Shown in pieces: positions 24,141-37,457 of a DNA stretch of 64,000 bases; the first letter of the stretch is position 1, and the number at the start of each line of letters is the position of its first letter. A program made the position numbers and the translations under genes. The notes beneath the pieces are model-generated. The model was not told the origin of the DNA and ran no database searches. It saw nothing but the letters and a program-made list of their open reading frames with translations. This stretch comes from Zelopaecilomyces penicillatus (taxonomy: Eukaryota > Ascomycota > Sordariomycetes > Hypocreales > Pseudodiploosporaceae): the NCBI GenBank assembly GCA_005765155.1, contig VCCP01000002.1, forward strand, positions 3,410,001-3,474,000. The letters are read 5' to 3'.

Positions 24141-25241
24141 TCATGATCGAACAGCAACCGCGCCGCCCAAAAGCCGACCCCACATGCCACGCTTTTGGCG
24201 CTTTTTCGATGCACCGTCCTGAAGCTGCTGATACTGCTCCGCTGAAATCTCGTAAGGGAGCAATCGCCCGCTGGAGGCCAGCGCCTTGGGTGCGTCCGAC
24301 TCGAGAATAATCTCAACTGGTGAATCATACAGACTTCCCTGGGATGTGTGATACAGATATGGCTCTGGCTCCGACTCAAGAGGCGTGGTCGATCTTGAGT
24401 GCTGTCGGCTTGAGGCGATTGATGAGGCGTATGAGCTGGCTGAGCTGCTATAGGTGAGACCAGGTGGTGTAATAGAATCGCCGCTGGCGGTGCGCACATG
24501 CTCAGAGCTGGCATATCGGGTTCGCGAGTTGCCACGGGATGAGGGAGGGCTGGGATATCTTGTTGCAGCGGCATAAATCTCCTGTTGGCGTCTCTTCTCT
24601 TCACGGTGGCGCATCTTCTTGGCGTGTCTCTCTGAAATCTTCAGTTTCAGGGGCTCCAGGAAAGAATCCAATTCCCGATAAAGATCCTGCTCCGTGATCC
24701 TCAGATCCCATTCAAGCAAGAAAAGAAGCTGCTTCTCCATCAGGTTGACCTCGGTGCGGGTGAAGCCAAAGCTGTAATACTCAGTGTTGACATGGGTGTA
24801 GTTGGCCCAGTGCTTGTTCTTGGGTGAGCTGTCGTTGAGATACTTGGCAGATAGAATTAGAGAGGCGAGAAAGATACGATGGGTGGTGCATCGCAAACCG
24901 CGTGCCATGGGTTGCAGCTTGGACTTGAGACGGTTGAGATAGACCAGCGTTGACATGAGCGTGGGAACCTGTACATTGGAGGAAATGACAAGCTGGGTGA
25001 TAAACTCTTCGAGAGTCGGGAGATCCTCGCTGCCTGGCGTCGTCGGTGGTGTTGGGGGGAGGCTCGATGACTGGTTGGTGGCCTCGGTGGAGCTCGCTGG
25101 CATCAATGATGAATCGCAGGTAATGACGTTGTGAGCAGCCTTGGCCAGGTAGGAGATCATGTCGCGGCTGACGGGTTGATAGACGAACTGCTCCAGCGAG
25201 GTCTTGTTGAGCTCGTCCATGGTAAGATGTCGTGACACCAT
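24141..25241 (-). CDS. pclA: PCL-type (Pho85-family) G1 cyclin
   Basis: Single exon, 366 aa from the Met at 25241; the frame stays open 26 codons upstream, but MVSRHLTMDELNKTSLEQFV looks like the natural start, with Met8 (MDELNK) an alternative. The cyclin box is at about residues 65-190: LPTLEEFITQLV, TLMSTLVYLNRLK, HRIFLASLILSAKYLND, WANYTHVNTEYYSF and TEVNLMEKQLLFLLEWDLRI. This is the Pcl1/Pcl2/PclA pattern, cyclins that activate the Pho85 CDK in G1 and during conidiation in Aspergillus. A basic stretch (KKMRHREEKRRQQE) follows, then a Ser/Pro-rich tail with many S/T-P sites and a basic C-terminus. The upstream side is unusually long and purine-rich on + (pyrimidine-rich on the coding strand), which suggests a long leader. 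The symbol is by analogy. Confidence 0.88.
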   Translation of the reverse strand: MVSRHLTMDELNKTSLEQFVYQPVSRDMISYLAKAAHNVITCDSSLMPASSTEATNQSSSLPPTPPTTPGSEDLPTLEEFITQLVISSNVQVPTLMSTLVYLNRLKSKLQPMARGLRCTTHRIFLASLILSAKYLNDSSPKNKHWANYTHVNTEYYSFGFTRTEVNLMEKQLLFLLEWDLRITEQDLYRELDSFLEPLKLKISERHAKKMRHREEKRRQQEIYAAATRYPSPPSSRGNSRTRYASSEHVRTASGDSITPPGLTYSSSASSYASSIASSRQHSRSTTPLESEPEPYLYHTSQGSLYDSPVEIILESDAPKALASSGRLLPYEISAEQYQQLQDGASKKRQKRGMWGRLLGGAVAVRS

Positions 25242-28200
25242 GATGGCGGGTGGTGTGTGGAGGTGAATGTGGAGGATGCCGAAGATGGTTTGTTCGACTG
25301 TTTGTTGTCGGAATCGCAAGTGAAGAAACTCAACTCAAGGTGAGTGGCGAGTGAACAAGATGTATATGTCCAAATCGAGTGTGGGGATGGATGCACCGGC
25401 TTAAGGAATGGTGAGCAGGCAGAGAAAAGCGGTGCCGGCAGATGTTTATGTATGTACTTTGTGAAAGCGTATAGCCTCGGGGCCGGGAGAAGGCTGGGGA
25501 AGGAGGTTATTATCAGATGGGAAATGAATTCAAAAAAAAAAAAAGAAGAGGCCAGGAGAGGGGTGTTGGGACGTGATAAAGTCAGACACAATGATGGTCG
25601 CAGTGAGGTTCATGCGCATGTGGCCTCTTTTGCTGGGACAGGCTGGACCAGTGACCAGCTGTGGGTTGGTTCGTCAGTAGGTGACGTTAGGGGCACGAGG
25701 CTGAGTCCCAGGTGCTTTTCTTGGGGAGCCGGTAGTGCGCCACAGGGAGTGACTAGCAGATGGCTTGGCTTGGTTGGGTAGCAGTATCGCAGTGCAGCGA
25801 TGGACCTCGCAGCGTAGCACAGCGTGGTGGTCCGGGGAGGGTGTGGATGAATGGGTGGTAGGGGTGGGCTGGTCTGCCTGTGGGGATTTGCCTGCGGGCT
25901 GCAGGGGTTGGAGCTTTAGCGTGAGGTGTACTGTAGCTGTACTGTAGGGTCGAGAGAGTTGCGCTGGAGGGTGGCTGCGGTGCTCAATGGTGTGTTGAGC
26001 TGGAAACTGCCAGGCGGCGGGTTAGCGGGTCCTGCAGGGGTTGCGACGGACCCGAATCGCGCGGGTGCGTACAAAAGGGTACTTGGCACAGCCGACACAC
26101 AACTGTGAGCGAGGCGGTACAGCTAAGTACAGGCAGTCCAGGCGGATCGCGGACGGGCAGGCTAAAACGGAGCGTCTGCGGGGCAGGGCGGCCAGGCCGA
26201 CAGGGATGTTCCAGTAGGGGAAATAGAGTTGGGCCTTGGGACTGCTGGCACTCGGAACGGCGGTGTCTGTCAGCAGGTTGAGACTGGGCTGGACCGGGCT
26301 AGACTGCGTGGTCTTCTCAGCAGCTCAAGGTTTGCCGTCAACAGTGGCAAAGATAGTCTGCAGAGCAATCTTGATCCTCGGCTCAGTCAATTCGATATGC
26401 GCTCTCCGTTTGTGGCTGAGTGCAGAGAATGTCAAGTTAAAAGGGGCGTGTTCAGCAGGAGATGGTAGCAAATGTTCCAATCCAAGACTTGCTCCGTCTG
26501 CCAAGCGTTTTGCTCCGGCGTACTGACAGGAAAGCGTACGTGGTAAGGCAGGCTGTGTTTGCTGTGCCGAGATGTCTGGAGTGCTGTCGACGTATGTTGC
26601 TCCGCCAAGTGTGCGAAAGTGGCTCTGACTGATCCAGCAAAGGGCAGATTCCGATCCAGCGGAACCGTGCGTACGTGGGTTTGTCCTGAAGAGAGTTGCC
26701 GCCGTGTAATCCCGGAGGCTCTGTCTCTTGTCCGCTTCTTTCGCCGTCCGTTTTACACGGGGCAGTGAAAGCAGGGTCGAGGGAGGGGAGGCGTTGTAGT
26801 GTGGCGTTCAAGGATCGGCACAGGAGAGTGAGCGATGCCTGTTTGGCTTGGCTTCAATCTTGTCAGGACGAGTAAGCACGCGAGAAAATGCGAAACCAAA
26901 TAGAGTGAGTGAGTGCGTGTGTGTGTCCGCGCACAAAGTGGCTTTTTTCCGTGTTCGAGGTCGGAAACACCGGATGGTCCCGGAGGCTGGTGGTGTTTGA
27001 ATCGATTTTTGTTAAGCGTCGACAAACGGCAACCAGAAAATGCAAACCCGTTAGAGCGTTTTGGCAGCTCGCCGTTATCGAGGCTGGGAAGTTCCAGTGA
27101 AGTTGGAGGAATGTTTTGCAAGCCGTTCAGGAACAAAACTGGGGTCGGGTTGTGGCAGCGTTGACAGCCAAATCTACCAAAGTCGTAGATGAAACGTTTT
27201 TGGGCGTAGGTGGGTGGGGGGGTTGGGTTTGGGTTGTTGTTTTGGGGTAGGAGTGCACCTGCTGGCGTGGCCGTTTGCTGGACTGCAGAAACACGCTCAA
27301 AGCGAGGGGTGATTTAGTGGTTGGGAGACGACCAGCGAATGGAACAGGAGGCGGGATCCAGACTTAGATGGTCTAGCACCTGGATCGAAATGAAACACAA
27401 AAGAGGAAAAGAGAGAGAGAGAAAAGCTTTTGAAATGAAAAAAAGGGCGAGGCAATGAAGTGCGTGCAGAAGTGTCGAGGTTGGTCAAGAATCAAGATGA
27501 TCCAATGCAAGTTGATCCAAGGTTATTCCGGCCGGCGGTCAATTTCGAGAGTGGCAACGGAAAGAGCAACCACTAAGCGAATATCGTTGGCGAAACCTTT
27601 CGTCGTCTTTATTCCTTCTGTTTCTTCCAAAACAAATTACTCTGATACTTTCTGGACACTTCGATTTCGCTTCTTACGGCCTGCGCAAGATGATGTTCGT
27701 GTCGGCGGACTTGGGAGGGTGAATTAAGGAGGTTATTAATACCAGAACCCGCAGGATCAACGATAGGAAAGCAAAGGAAAGGAAAGAAACAACAAGGAAG
27801 AGAGGATGGAAGAGGGTGAGGGTGAGGATGGTAGAATGTGTTTGGCAAAGGACGAATCGAGCCCGTTTAATAAGAAGGATTGCCTTTGCAACGATTACGA
27901 ATAGACGCCCTTCAATAATTCCAGGGTGGACTTAATATGGAGATGCAAGAGGCGATAATTCGTACACTGCGCATGCTTCATACATGGAAGCACTTCAAGT
28001 TTCGAAACGGCCGCTGGCGCCCTTGGCGGTGGACCCGGTTCATCATTCTACGTCAGGGCCCTGATTTGCCATGGTTCTTTTCCATCCAATCCATCTGGCG
28101 ACACTGTCCGGGGAGCAAACAGCGTTGCCTCCCACTGCGTGCCTTGGACTAAGCAAAGTCTACAGACGAATTTCGACGACGCCCAGAATAGATGCTTCAC

Positions 28201-31200
28201 CCATTTTGTCCTTGGCCAGGAACCATGCAGGGCTGCAGTGAGCGTTTCGTAGGCGCCGACTGGACGTCTTCTACTGGCCGGACCAGCTGCTGTCATTGGC
28301 GGTTCGTGTGCCATTGGCTCAGAACGCTTGCATCTTGAAACAAAAGCCGCCCATCAGTGGGCCCCACCACGCAGCCACCCCTATCAAACATCGAAACACT
28401 TCGAGCCGAAACACCGAACCCGCACCGGTCGAGACAGCCAGCCAGCAGTGGGCAGCCAATCCCATGTGCTCCTTGAGGTTACAGCTAGCAAAGCTGGGGG
28501 AGATGGCAAGAGGAGCAGACGTGTGCAGGTGCTTCGATTCGCCAACTAGGCTCCGCGCCAAAAGGCCACCGCGGCTGCTGTTGCGCTGGCATTCTACAGT
28601 TTCTTGTTTCTATTTCCATCCTTTGCTTGCGCGTATCCGTTGCAATTTAGATGCTGTTTTGGATGCAAGTTGAAAGTCAACACTGCTCGTCGCCTGCCTA
28701 GTGTTGAGACAAGCGCGTCCCCTGGAACTAGACCCATCTGTTCATCCATCGACGAAGGCAAGTTCCGTGAGCCATGTAGCATCAACTCGAAACACGACCG
28801 ATGTGCGCCTGTCGAGGGTTGCCATCCTCCTGATTTCTATGCTGCAATAATACTAACCGTACATATAATACAAAATACTTGCTCTCTCAATGGCCTCAGA
28901 GCCATCAACTTGGCTAGGTTGCAAGACTTCTTTATTTTAATTGTTTTTTTACCGACATTTCCACACATAGCCGCTATTCGTTAGTTCGTCAACCTTTACG
29001 CTTTCTTGAGATTTGCTATGGACTCGTATTGATACTACCTGCATTGTGAGGCGTCGGCATAGCTTCATCCCGCCGCCATGCAATCAAAGATGGCTACCCT
29101 GTGATCATCCCGTGTGCAATCTTTCATCTAACGATCACTAGGATATTTGCCCGCGAGGCATGAGTGACGGTGCTTTTGCATTAACGAACTGCCGAAAAGC
29201 AATTTTACATAGCATCTACATACCTGCCTACTTTGTCGCTTTCGTACCTGGAAACAGTCAATATCAAGCAACTAGCTATAAACTACTAACTACTACACAC
29301 AACTAGGCTCAGTATGGGGGCGTGGATCGTCAATGGGGTGTGTGGCCCTGGAGCAAATATCCCTCGATGCCTAGTAGCTGGAAACCCCCTTCCTAACGGC
29401 CCTCTCCAGTATGTCCAGGCATGCGTAGGGCCCATCGACGTTCTTAGGCCCGATCGACGATGCAGGGGCCTCCCGTGTGCATTTTCAGGTGCATGTCCGG
29501 GTGCAGTACAGCGGAGGTCCCTGTAACAATCCCTACTTGATAGCTGGATCACCTTTCATGCCTTCTGGATGAGCTCGTATCTTTAAAATGATCCATTGAC
29601 GCCTTGCATGTTCATCATGAACTGATTGTTATGCACACAATAACGCCTTTTCTCATCATTGCATACGCATTTTGCAATGTATTTGATTTGACAATCAGGA
29701 ACAAATTGTGTCCTCTCAGGTCATTAGGACTTCCCTGACCGCCCAACAAGTGATGGATTGCTGGACCAACCGAGACATGGGACACGGCTCGTCAATCGCC
29801 TCATGTCTCAGTTGGTTTTCTATGCGTCGGTTGGCCTCCCACGTTGTAGGCATGCACAAATGTAGGTACGAGGTAGGAATGTAGGTCCTTGCGTCCGTGT
29901 ATAGGTGTATTGCCCCGATATGATTCCGCTTGGAAGTCTGTCCTGATGCATTAATACAGAGTGCTTGTTGCGGACTTCCAGTTTACAGTATGCTGGTAAT
30001 CAATATTAACCATCGGATGGATTTGTGAAAGAGAAAGCAAAAAGAAAGCCAACGAAAGGGTGTCCGTATCAAGCGAGCGATGGAATGGACCAACTGAACA
30101 CCTACCTACATATGTACAGGTGCAGCAAAGCAAAGCAAAGCAGAGCAAACAACTCGCCTGGAGGAGATGCAATACCGAATCACACTATTGCACCAGGTGG
30201 AAACCTCCGCTATAGGCAAGTCACCAAGATTAGCACGTCAACATCCACATCCACATCCACATCCACTGAATTTTGAGGGCCGCACCGTCGCCATCACATG
30301 AGGAAAAGAAAGAACGAAATGCAAAGAAAAGAAACATGGACCTAGAAAGAAAGAGCCACAGCGGCCGGCGCATTCCAGCTGAGCGAACGATTTCCAACCA
30401 AGATGTCCATCCCAAGACATTTGCTTGAGCTTCTCTTCATTAAGAAAGAATAGCCAGCACTGTGACGGGCGGAACGAGGTGACTCGTGGACGCGCTCGGG
30501 CCACCAGCCATCCCACTTGGGTACTAGCACGAGATACGTACCTAGTCGTTTGTTGGAACTTGGAACTTGCACCATCACCATCACCAATTCACTCCAACTA
30601 CCGTGGCCAGTGCACAGTGCAGCCAAGAAACGCCATGGCACGCACATCATCCTCATCCGATCCATCTTGGCCATCCCACTCAAGGTGGTTTCGGGGGCAC
30701 TTTTTCCTATGGTTGGGCATTTCTTACTGGTCATTCCCTTGATCCAATAGCATCCCCCTCGGCCGGCATTCTCGGCGCGGTGCATCGGCCGGAGGGCAGG
30801 CCGGAAGCGCACAGGCGGTGATGGCCCAAGAGGGGAGGAGATGGTGAAATCCTTCACTTGCCTGTATCTACAGGTATGAAAGACCCAATCTATATCTACC
30901 TACCTAGATACCCAAGGGGACTTGGCGGGCCCCTTTTTTTCTGAGCAACTCTGCCAATGGCTGATAGTAGCTGCTGCTGGTGTTGATGTCGCTTGCATCG
31001 TCGGTGCCCAGCAGCGGGTCAAGAGAAAGGACAACTCACCAAGCATGAGGATCCCAAACTGCCTACATACCTGGATAAGCAGTGTTCGTTCCAGTTGATG
31101 GGCTTGCAACTATCTGGATGAGTCTTTTTCTGCCCCTTGGTGAACTTGACTGCTCCAATAGGTGGGCTTAGGGGGGGTGAGCACAAGGTTCACTGCACAG

Positions 31201-34200
31201 AATGTTGGTACAGTTGGCCAACTAACCTTCTTAGCAGGACAAAAACGACTCTGCAGCTGGCCATTCAGATGTCGATCCGGGAAATTCCCATATCACGATT
31301 TCAGGGGGGATTGGGCATGTTGGCATTTACGTGCATCGTTGCCACATCCTACCAAGCCACTATTCCAGAAACGGAGACAGATCTCGGCTCCGTCTGTAAC
31401 TGCACCTCTGTTTGGTCACCCACACATCACACTCATTCGTCCCCTCCTCCATGTATTAGACTCAAAATACTGTGCAGCCGACTGACTGTGGGTTGCCGAC
31501 TGTCACCGTAACGCAGGGGGGCGGCGGCTTTTCCATACAGAAGCCACGTCAAAAAGTCGGTGCCCCGTCAGCGACCATTTTTAATTACTCGTGCATAACA
31601 TGAATCTGCGCCGGTTTTTCGACGAGTAACATCGGCCAAACAAGAACCAATATCTGTTTTTTTATTTTCTTCTTTTCACCGCCTAATCGCCCCGACAGGC
31701 CGATGATGGCGCCGTATCTAGTGTTGTTTCTCCGGGCTACAATCGCTGGTTGGGGCTCGGGCTTTAATGTCTTGCGAGGAACGCTAAGCTACGTTACAAG
31801 AGACCTGTGAGCCTATGGTGTTCGTTGTTGCAGGCAGGCAGGCCATGCGGAGCCGGGCATCTAGAGGCTATAAACAGATCTGAGCACATCATAGTAACGC
31901 TGGTGAGCTGGTGGGTAGTCATGCTATGGCATGACATGACAGGGAAAAACCAGAAATCAAAAGGCCAACAAGAACAAGGACACCCTCAACAAGTGAACGA
32001 AGACGCCACGGCTTGGACGGCTCCGCCAATCTTGGCAGCAGCTTTCTAGAGAGAAGCGGCCACGATTGGCTCAGGTTGGCTCGCCGCAACTGAAACATGC
32101 TGGCGCACCGAGGGAATGGACACCTAGCGAAAGTCTCGGCGAGGTCCAATGAGCAGCCCTCACCGGCCGTGACCGTTGTTGCGCGCAGCCTCTTCACAAG
32201 TTCTGCGCAGTGTGAATGTGAATGTCCACGTTCCCCAGCTGTGGCTGAGACAACCTGTACTGTGTGTACTGTAGATAGAGTACGAGTGAGTGTGGCTCGG
32301 GCAAGACATTTCAACAGATGCAAGCTGGATGTTGTGCACAGCCCAAAGCTGCCAGCTGCTTGTTGGGCTCCCTCTTATTATGGAACGCATTTGTCGTATT
32401 TCCTGATTACTTCCTCGCCAAAGCTCAGTCAAGCATCCTCAGGGCGCGCTCCAGATCCGCAGGGGAGGGGCTCCCGCCATCATCATCATCTTCGACTGTT
32501 GCGAATCATCATCACCGACCTTGGGCCAGCCCGCCAGCGCAGCTCAGCAGCCATGTGAAGTTGTGGCGTTGTATTACCACCCGCAAAGAGGTTCGTCCAA
32601 AGTCAGGCACCACATCAGCAAACAACAACCCCATGCTTGCGCATCCGCACCCTACCCACGGCTAGACTAGCAGATCAAGTGATTTGCAGGGGGATCCCTC
32701 CTCCTCGGAAAGAAAGTCTCCCTTGCCTCCCAAAGCCCCCTCCCCTCCAGCCGGCCAGTCCAGTCCAACTGCTGACAGGTTTTTCCCGTCACAGGACGCC
32801 GCTCAACTGCTACCTGCCACTGGCTTTACTCGGCGGAAATATTGGATATTGCTCATATACGGAGTAGATGACCACGGTCGCTGGCGGGCTCGTGCCAGAG
32901 CCACCAACGCAGTCATTCGCTGTCGCGTGGGGTTTCGGCAGGTAGTAGCGAGGAGTTAATCATTATTAGCACTTGGAAAGTGTTGTTTGCTTATTATTTA
33001 CCTCGCTCCAAGTGGTCCCTCAGCGACCGATCTCCGCATCCCTTGCGGCCGTTTTGGCGTAAGTACGCTTATGTCCAGTTTGTGCACGGAGTAAGCTGCG
33101 CGGTTTTTCCCCTGTGCACCTACCTACCTACCCTAGCTTACCTTACCTACCTATCGACAGGAGCCGAGGGGACTATCAAAAGAGAGGCATACCGTTGAGA
33201 GGGGGAAAAGGGAATCCCGAAGCCATTTGCTCTGTGCTGTCCATCCTACAGTCGTAGTGCATCGCACCCCAGACCCAACCAGGGCAGGTCCTTCGATGCA
33301 GCGTTGCAACAATACTACTATAGGTATCGGCGGTCCCCTAGCATCATCTGGCAGATGCTTTTTCTTTCTCGTCATAAGCCGCCCATCACCGGGGATCGCT
33401 ATCCGCAGACTTCGCACAGGTAAAAAGGAAGACGTGTTGTTTCTCAAAATGCATGACGGATCGGCAGAGTGCCCGCAACCGCAAAGTCGCACCATCCGGA
33501 CCCTTCCCCGACCGAGGCCAGGTCCCCCCCCCATTCAGGCCCCATCCCGGACTCCACCACGTCTCCGTTGACCGAACAGGGCCATTGGCTCATCCGCATA
33601 CCTCGGGTCGGCTCTACAAATAATGATTGCTCAGACGATTAAATTCCGTGCCTCGCCTTCCTCTTAGGCACACCGTATTATTTGAGGGCCACGTTTGAGC
33701 TGTCAACATGTGAGTGAGTATTAGGATCAAGACGTGTCAGCATCCTACAAGGTAAATAAATTTCTGATCAACTACCACGTAACAGCAGTTGACGTTGCGT
33801 GTTAATTGTCTGGGTGTTAACTATTGACTTGTGTTGCCTTTTGACATGTCTTTTGTATATTCCATATGTTTTGACGGTAACTACAGATTAATATAGATAA
33901 ATTTTGTACGCAAACTGCAGAGTCAACCTGCGCTCTGTAGCTTCTAGCCTAACATTGCTGGAATAACGACAAGTAGACGACGGTGAAGGTGACATTCTCC
34001 AAACCGGCACAACCTAGAAGACGTGTTCCCTAGTTGAACCTAGTTGCACAGAATCATGATGGGGATTCATGAACTTTGATCAATGTATAGTTCTCTAGGT
34101 GCACCATCTGCATCTCCCTGCGAACCAATGATTGGCGGATTAGATATTCACCTAGATTTCAGCTGAATTCTATTCTAAAACTTGTATCCATATTAAAATA

Positions 34201-36301
34201 ATATATATTAAGGAGTGAGATACAAATTGAAATGCTGCTCAGCGAGTTGACATTTGGAAAGAATGTGACAAGATGTTGAGCAAGTCTAAGGAGTGCAAAT
34301 ATAGAAACATATAGTTGTCACCAAATATTGCTAGATATTACCTAGATTGACTAGATTTCCAAACTCTGATAGTAAAAGTTGGGTACTTTACCTTGTAGTC
34401 GCAATCGCTGCACAATCCCAAATCAAGATGGCATAGCTTTGCGTCAACGACAGACATATCTAAGCCGCCGCCTCAGTTTGTCAAACGTCTCTCGCTTCAT
34501 GCCACAGTTCCCTCCCTTAATCCTCCTCCATGTTTCCCTTTCCACATCTTTTCTCTTCTCACCATCAAGTGTGTGTACTATATTGCTTTAACCCCCCAGA
34601 AACTATTCACATGCACAAAAGTATCTGACGTTTTGAGATATGTTCCTAGACGGGTTTCTAATAGTTTTGATCTTGGCCAGTTGTTGTTGCCATTCCTGGA
34701 GTAGTTGTTTTGGTGCAGCTCTTTGACTTCTTTACATGACTAAAATAGAATTCGATGGTCTCTATCCAGACGTTTTCTCATGATTGGTTTTGAGACTAGT
34801 CCTAGCCATGTTGATATGTGTGTCTCATTCCCTCGATTTTATCATCAACAACGAACATGGGCAAGATATATACAAGAGAAGGAGGAATAAGCTTCATCGC
34901 TAGGGTTGTGGCAACTGAGGATGGTCCATTAAATTGCAAGCTGTTTCCTAAATTAGACTTATTTGGACTGGAATTTTCCTGTCTACAAACCTGAAGCCTT
35001 TTATATCAGCAAGTCATCTTGATCATATCCTTCTTCCCAATTAGAGCTGTCTACATGAAACATCCAAGCTTCGAGTATAGAGCCACGCTTGTGGCTAGAA
35101 AATTGTTGCATGAAAGATGGTTGGAGATGGAACATAAGCTAGTTGTGATGACGAAATATAGTAGTACATATAGGCCAACGTTCAAAAAAGCTCGGTGATA
35201 AGTTGCATTCGAAGCTCATTAGTACATATCTAAATGATAATGATGGCTAGTTTCAGGCGCGTCAAATCTCCCCACTGCATCATGGAAATAGGTATACAAT
35301 CTGTATGCAACTTGTACGCATATCACTTCCAAAAACTGAAATAAGTCAACTAACAAGGCCGGCCATGTCAACCTGGCACACATAAACATGCCTCTCACTG
35401 TTACTTCTTGTCATATTTGCTTGTTACCCGGTCCATCGACCTGGCACCGTTTCGAAACTAAACATGAGCAAGTGCTAGCAAACCCAAAGGAGAATCCATG
35501 AGCCGGATGATATTATACTATGGCTGTCACCATCATGTCTGGCATTGATGGGCCAGGGAGCGGGTGGATGTAGCAAGGGCTGAGTTGGGTTTTCCCACAT
35601 GTCTTTGATTCTCTTATTACACATCATTGGGTGAGGAAACGTGAGCACTCATTGGTTCGAACTCAGACAATCAGTTGAGGCTGATCTTCAACAGGCCATA
35701 GTACATGACTGGCCATAACCGCTGGAAGAGACTCAAGTTGACGGGACAAGTCCTGCCTCAGGGCATCTTTCGTTCGTATACCGTTTTTAACAAATTCATC
35801 TATTGAATTGGCCATCCCTAAAAGCGATGGCTTTCCTCAAGCATACATTTCTTGCGGAAACAAACTTAAAGGGAAATAGCTACCACGTGTTTTCCTCTCT
35901 CTCTCCTTCTCCGTCTCTCCATCATGAATCGTGCAAACTGCTCAAATCTGGCCCAACTGTACATGAAGCTACACTTCCCATTATTCACCAATTACGTACC
36001 ATTCCTGGCCGGATGTAATTCGGACAGCGCCATTCCGTCAAAGATTGTAGAGTTACTAGCGGACTCTGAAAGCTTAGGCTCCTCGGAAAAGGAACTTGAT
36101 CTGAGTGCAACATTCTCCGTGTTTTTTTCTGGTTGAGCCACCGTAGCTATGCAAGTATCACTGATTGCTTCATTCTCTCAACGTCGTGATAGTGCCGTAT
36201 TATCCTGAAAAATAAAGGATTCATATCACATCAATCTGCCACATCTTCGGGTTCAAATGTGTGCGTCAACGAGCCATAGGATATGGGTTTGCTACACCCC
36301 T
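25242..36301. other. 11-kb interval without a recognisable gene
   Basis: From the cyclin start to the CDK stop no frame on either strand shows a known domain; the longest are under about 175 codons and compositionally odd. The first 2.6 kb (25.3-27.9 kb) is pyrimidine-rich on the cyclin coding strand in blocks (25.5 kb, 27.4 kb, 27.75-27.84 kb) and probably belongs to the cyclin promoter and leader. Between 28 and 33.5 kb the sequence is mixed, with TACCTACC runs. From about 33.6 to 36.2 kb it becomes AT-richer. Two hypotheses remain: very large regulatory regions, or genes with exons too short to see. Confidence 0.5.
30239..30266. repeat. (CATCCA)n short tandem repeat
   Basis: About four and a half copies of the hexamer CATCCA in intergenic sequence. 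It is a simple microsatellite. Confidence 0.8.
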
Positions 36302-37457
36302 CTAGTGGTAGTACCCATTCATGCGACCGACTGCCGCCTGTTGCTGAGCCAAGTAGTCCTCGAAATAAGGGTGGTTACAGGCCTGTTTGGCCGAGATTCG
36401 TCCCGCGGGGTCATAGACAAGCAGCATCTCCAACAGATCGAGGCCCTTGTCGTCAAGATCTCGGCAGATTGGTTGAGACATATCCCTTTGCCACTTGGGG
36501 AAAGAGGACTTGAAGTCAGGGTACGATGTAACTCCTGGCCAGACGTCATCTGAAGGGGTACCAAGTACACTGTATATTGTCAGCTAGTTTGTCCTTGCAA
36601 AACCTTGGTCGTCTCATTTCAGCCACCAGGAGACAGACTTCCGACTTACCGGAAGATCTTGAAAATTTCGTCAATCTCAGAATCGCCAGGGAATAACGGT
36701 TTGCGTGTGCACATCTCGGCAAAGATGCATCCAATGGACCACATATCCACACCGGTAGAATACTGTCGCCCTCCCAAGAGAATCTCCGGGGCTCGGTACC
36801 ACAGGGTCACAACCTCGTGGGTATATGTACGCAAAGGTACACCAAATGCTCTTGCCAGACCAAAATCGGCCAGCTTCAAATTGCCATCTTTGTCGATAAG
36901 TAGATTCTGAGGTTTCAGATCCCGGTGAAGAACACGATGTGAATGACAGTACCTGATGCCTTCGCACAGCTGCATCATGAACTTTCGAACAACCGTCTCA
37001 TCGAGACCGAGCTGTGCAATTCGGATTGACGAGCCTTCAGGTAGAGCCTTGCCTCGACCACCATCGCTGACAGGCAGGGCTTCCATATACTTCTTCAGGT
37101 CCAGATCCAAGAATTCAAAGACCAAGTATAGCTTGTGACCATCGGCATGGACAATATTAAGCAGTCGAACAATGTTGGGATCACGCATTTCCTTCAGCAG
37201 AGAAATCTCGCGAATGGCTGTGCTTGGCACGCCCTCATCTTCGGCCTCGAGACGGATTTTCTTGAGTGCCACTATGCGTCCGTTGTTTGCGAGATCTCTG
37301 GCTTTGTACACAACACCGTAGGTTCCTGATTAAGGAGAGGACAAATCGGCGTTAGCACAAGAGTTTTCTTAGGCATTGGTGGGTTCGGCAGCTTAAAAAT
37401 GAGGAGAGCCCAAGACATACCCTCGCCAACCTTTTCCAGCTTCTGGTAATTCTCCAT
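36302..37457 (-). CDS. cdc2: Cyclin-dependent kinase 1 (Cdc2/Cdc28/NimX orthologue)
   Basis: Exons 37457-37421, 37325-36650 and 36569-36302, 981 nt, 326 aa; introns of 95 and 80 nt. The first intron splits the glycine loop GEGTYG, which carries the inhibitory Thr-Tyr pair. Seen next: VALKKI (ATP Lys), the PSTAIRE helix (VPSTAIREISLLKEM), the fungal insert after MEALP (VSDGGRGKALPEGSS), HRDLKPQNLL, DFGLARAFG, the activation Thr in YTHEVVTLWYRAPE, the GDSEIDEIFKIFR block, and LGTPSDDVWPGVT across the last splice. The C-terminal lobe ends in NHPYFEDY and a short GYYH tail. PSTAIRE with this length identifies the mitotic CDK rather than Pho85 (PSTAIRE, shorter) or Kin28. It pairs with B-type cyclins to drive the cell cycle in the nucleus. 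Confidence 0.95.

Noticed and set aside
30342..30857. 171-codon minus-strand frame
   Set aside because: Composition (Met/Arg/Ser-rich, scattered Trp) shows no domain, and the + strand is equally open in other frames. Treated as chance.
32097..32558. 153-codon + frame in the 11-kb interval
   Set aside because: No family features, His repeats from CATCAT DNA and several overlapping frames on both strands.
35648..35668. tRNA-like B box GGTTCGAACTC
   Set aside because: The flanks cannot form a T stem, and no cloverleaf could be drawn.
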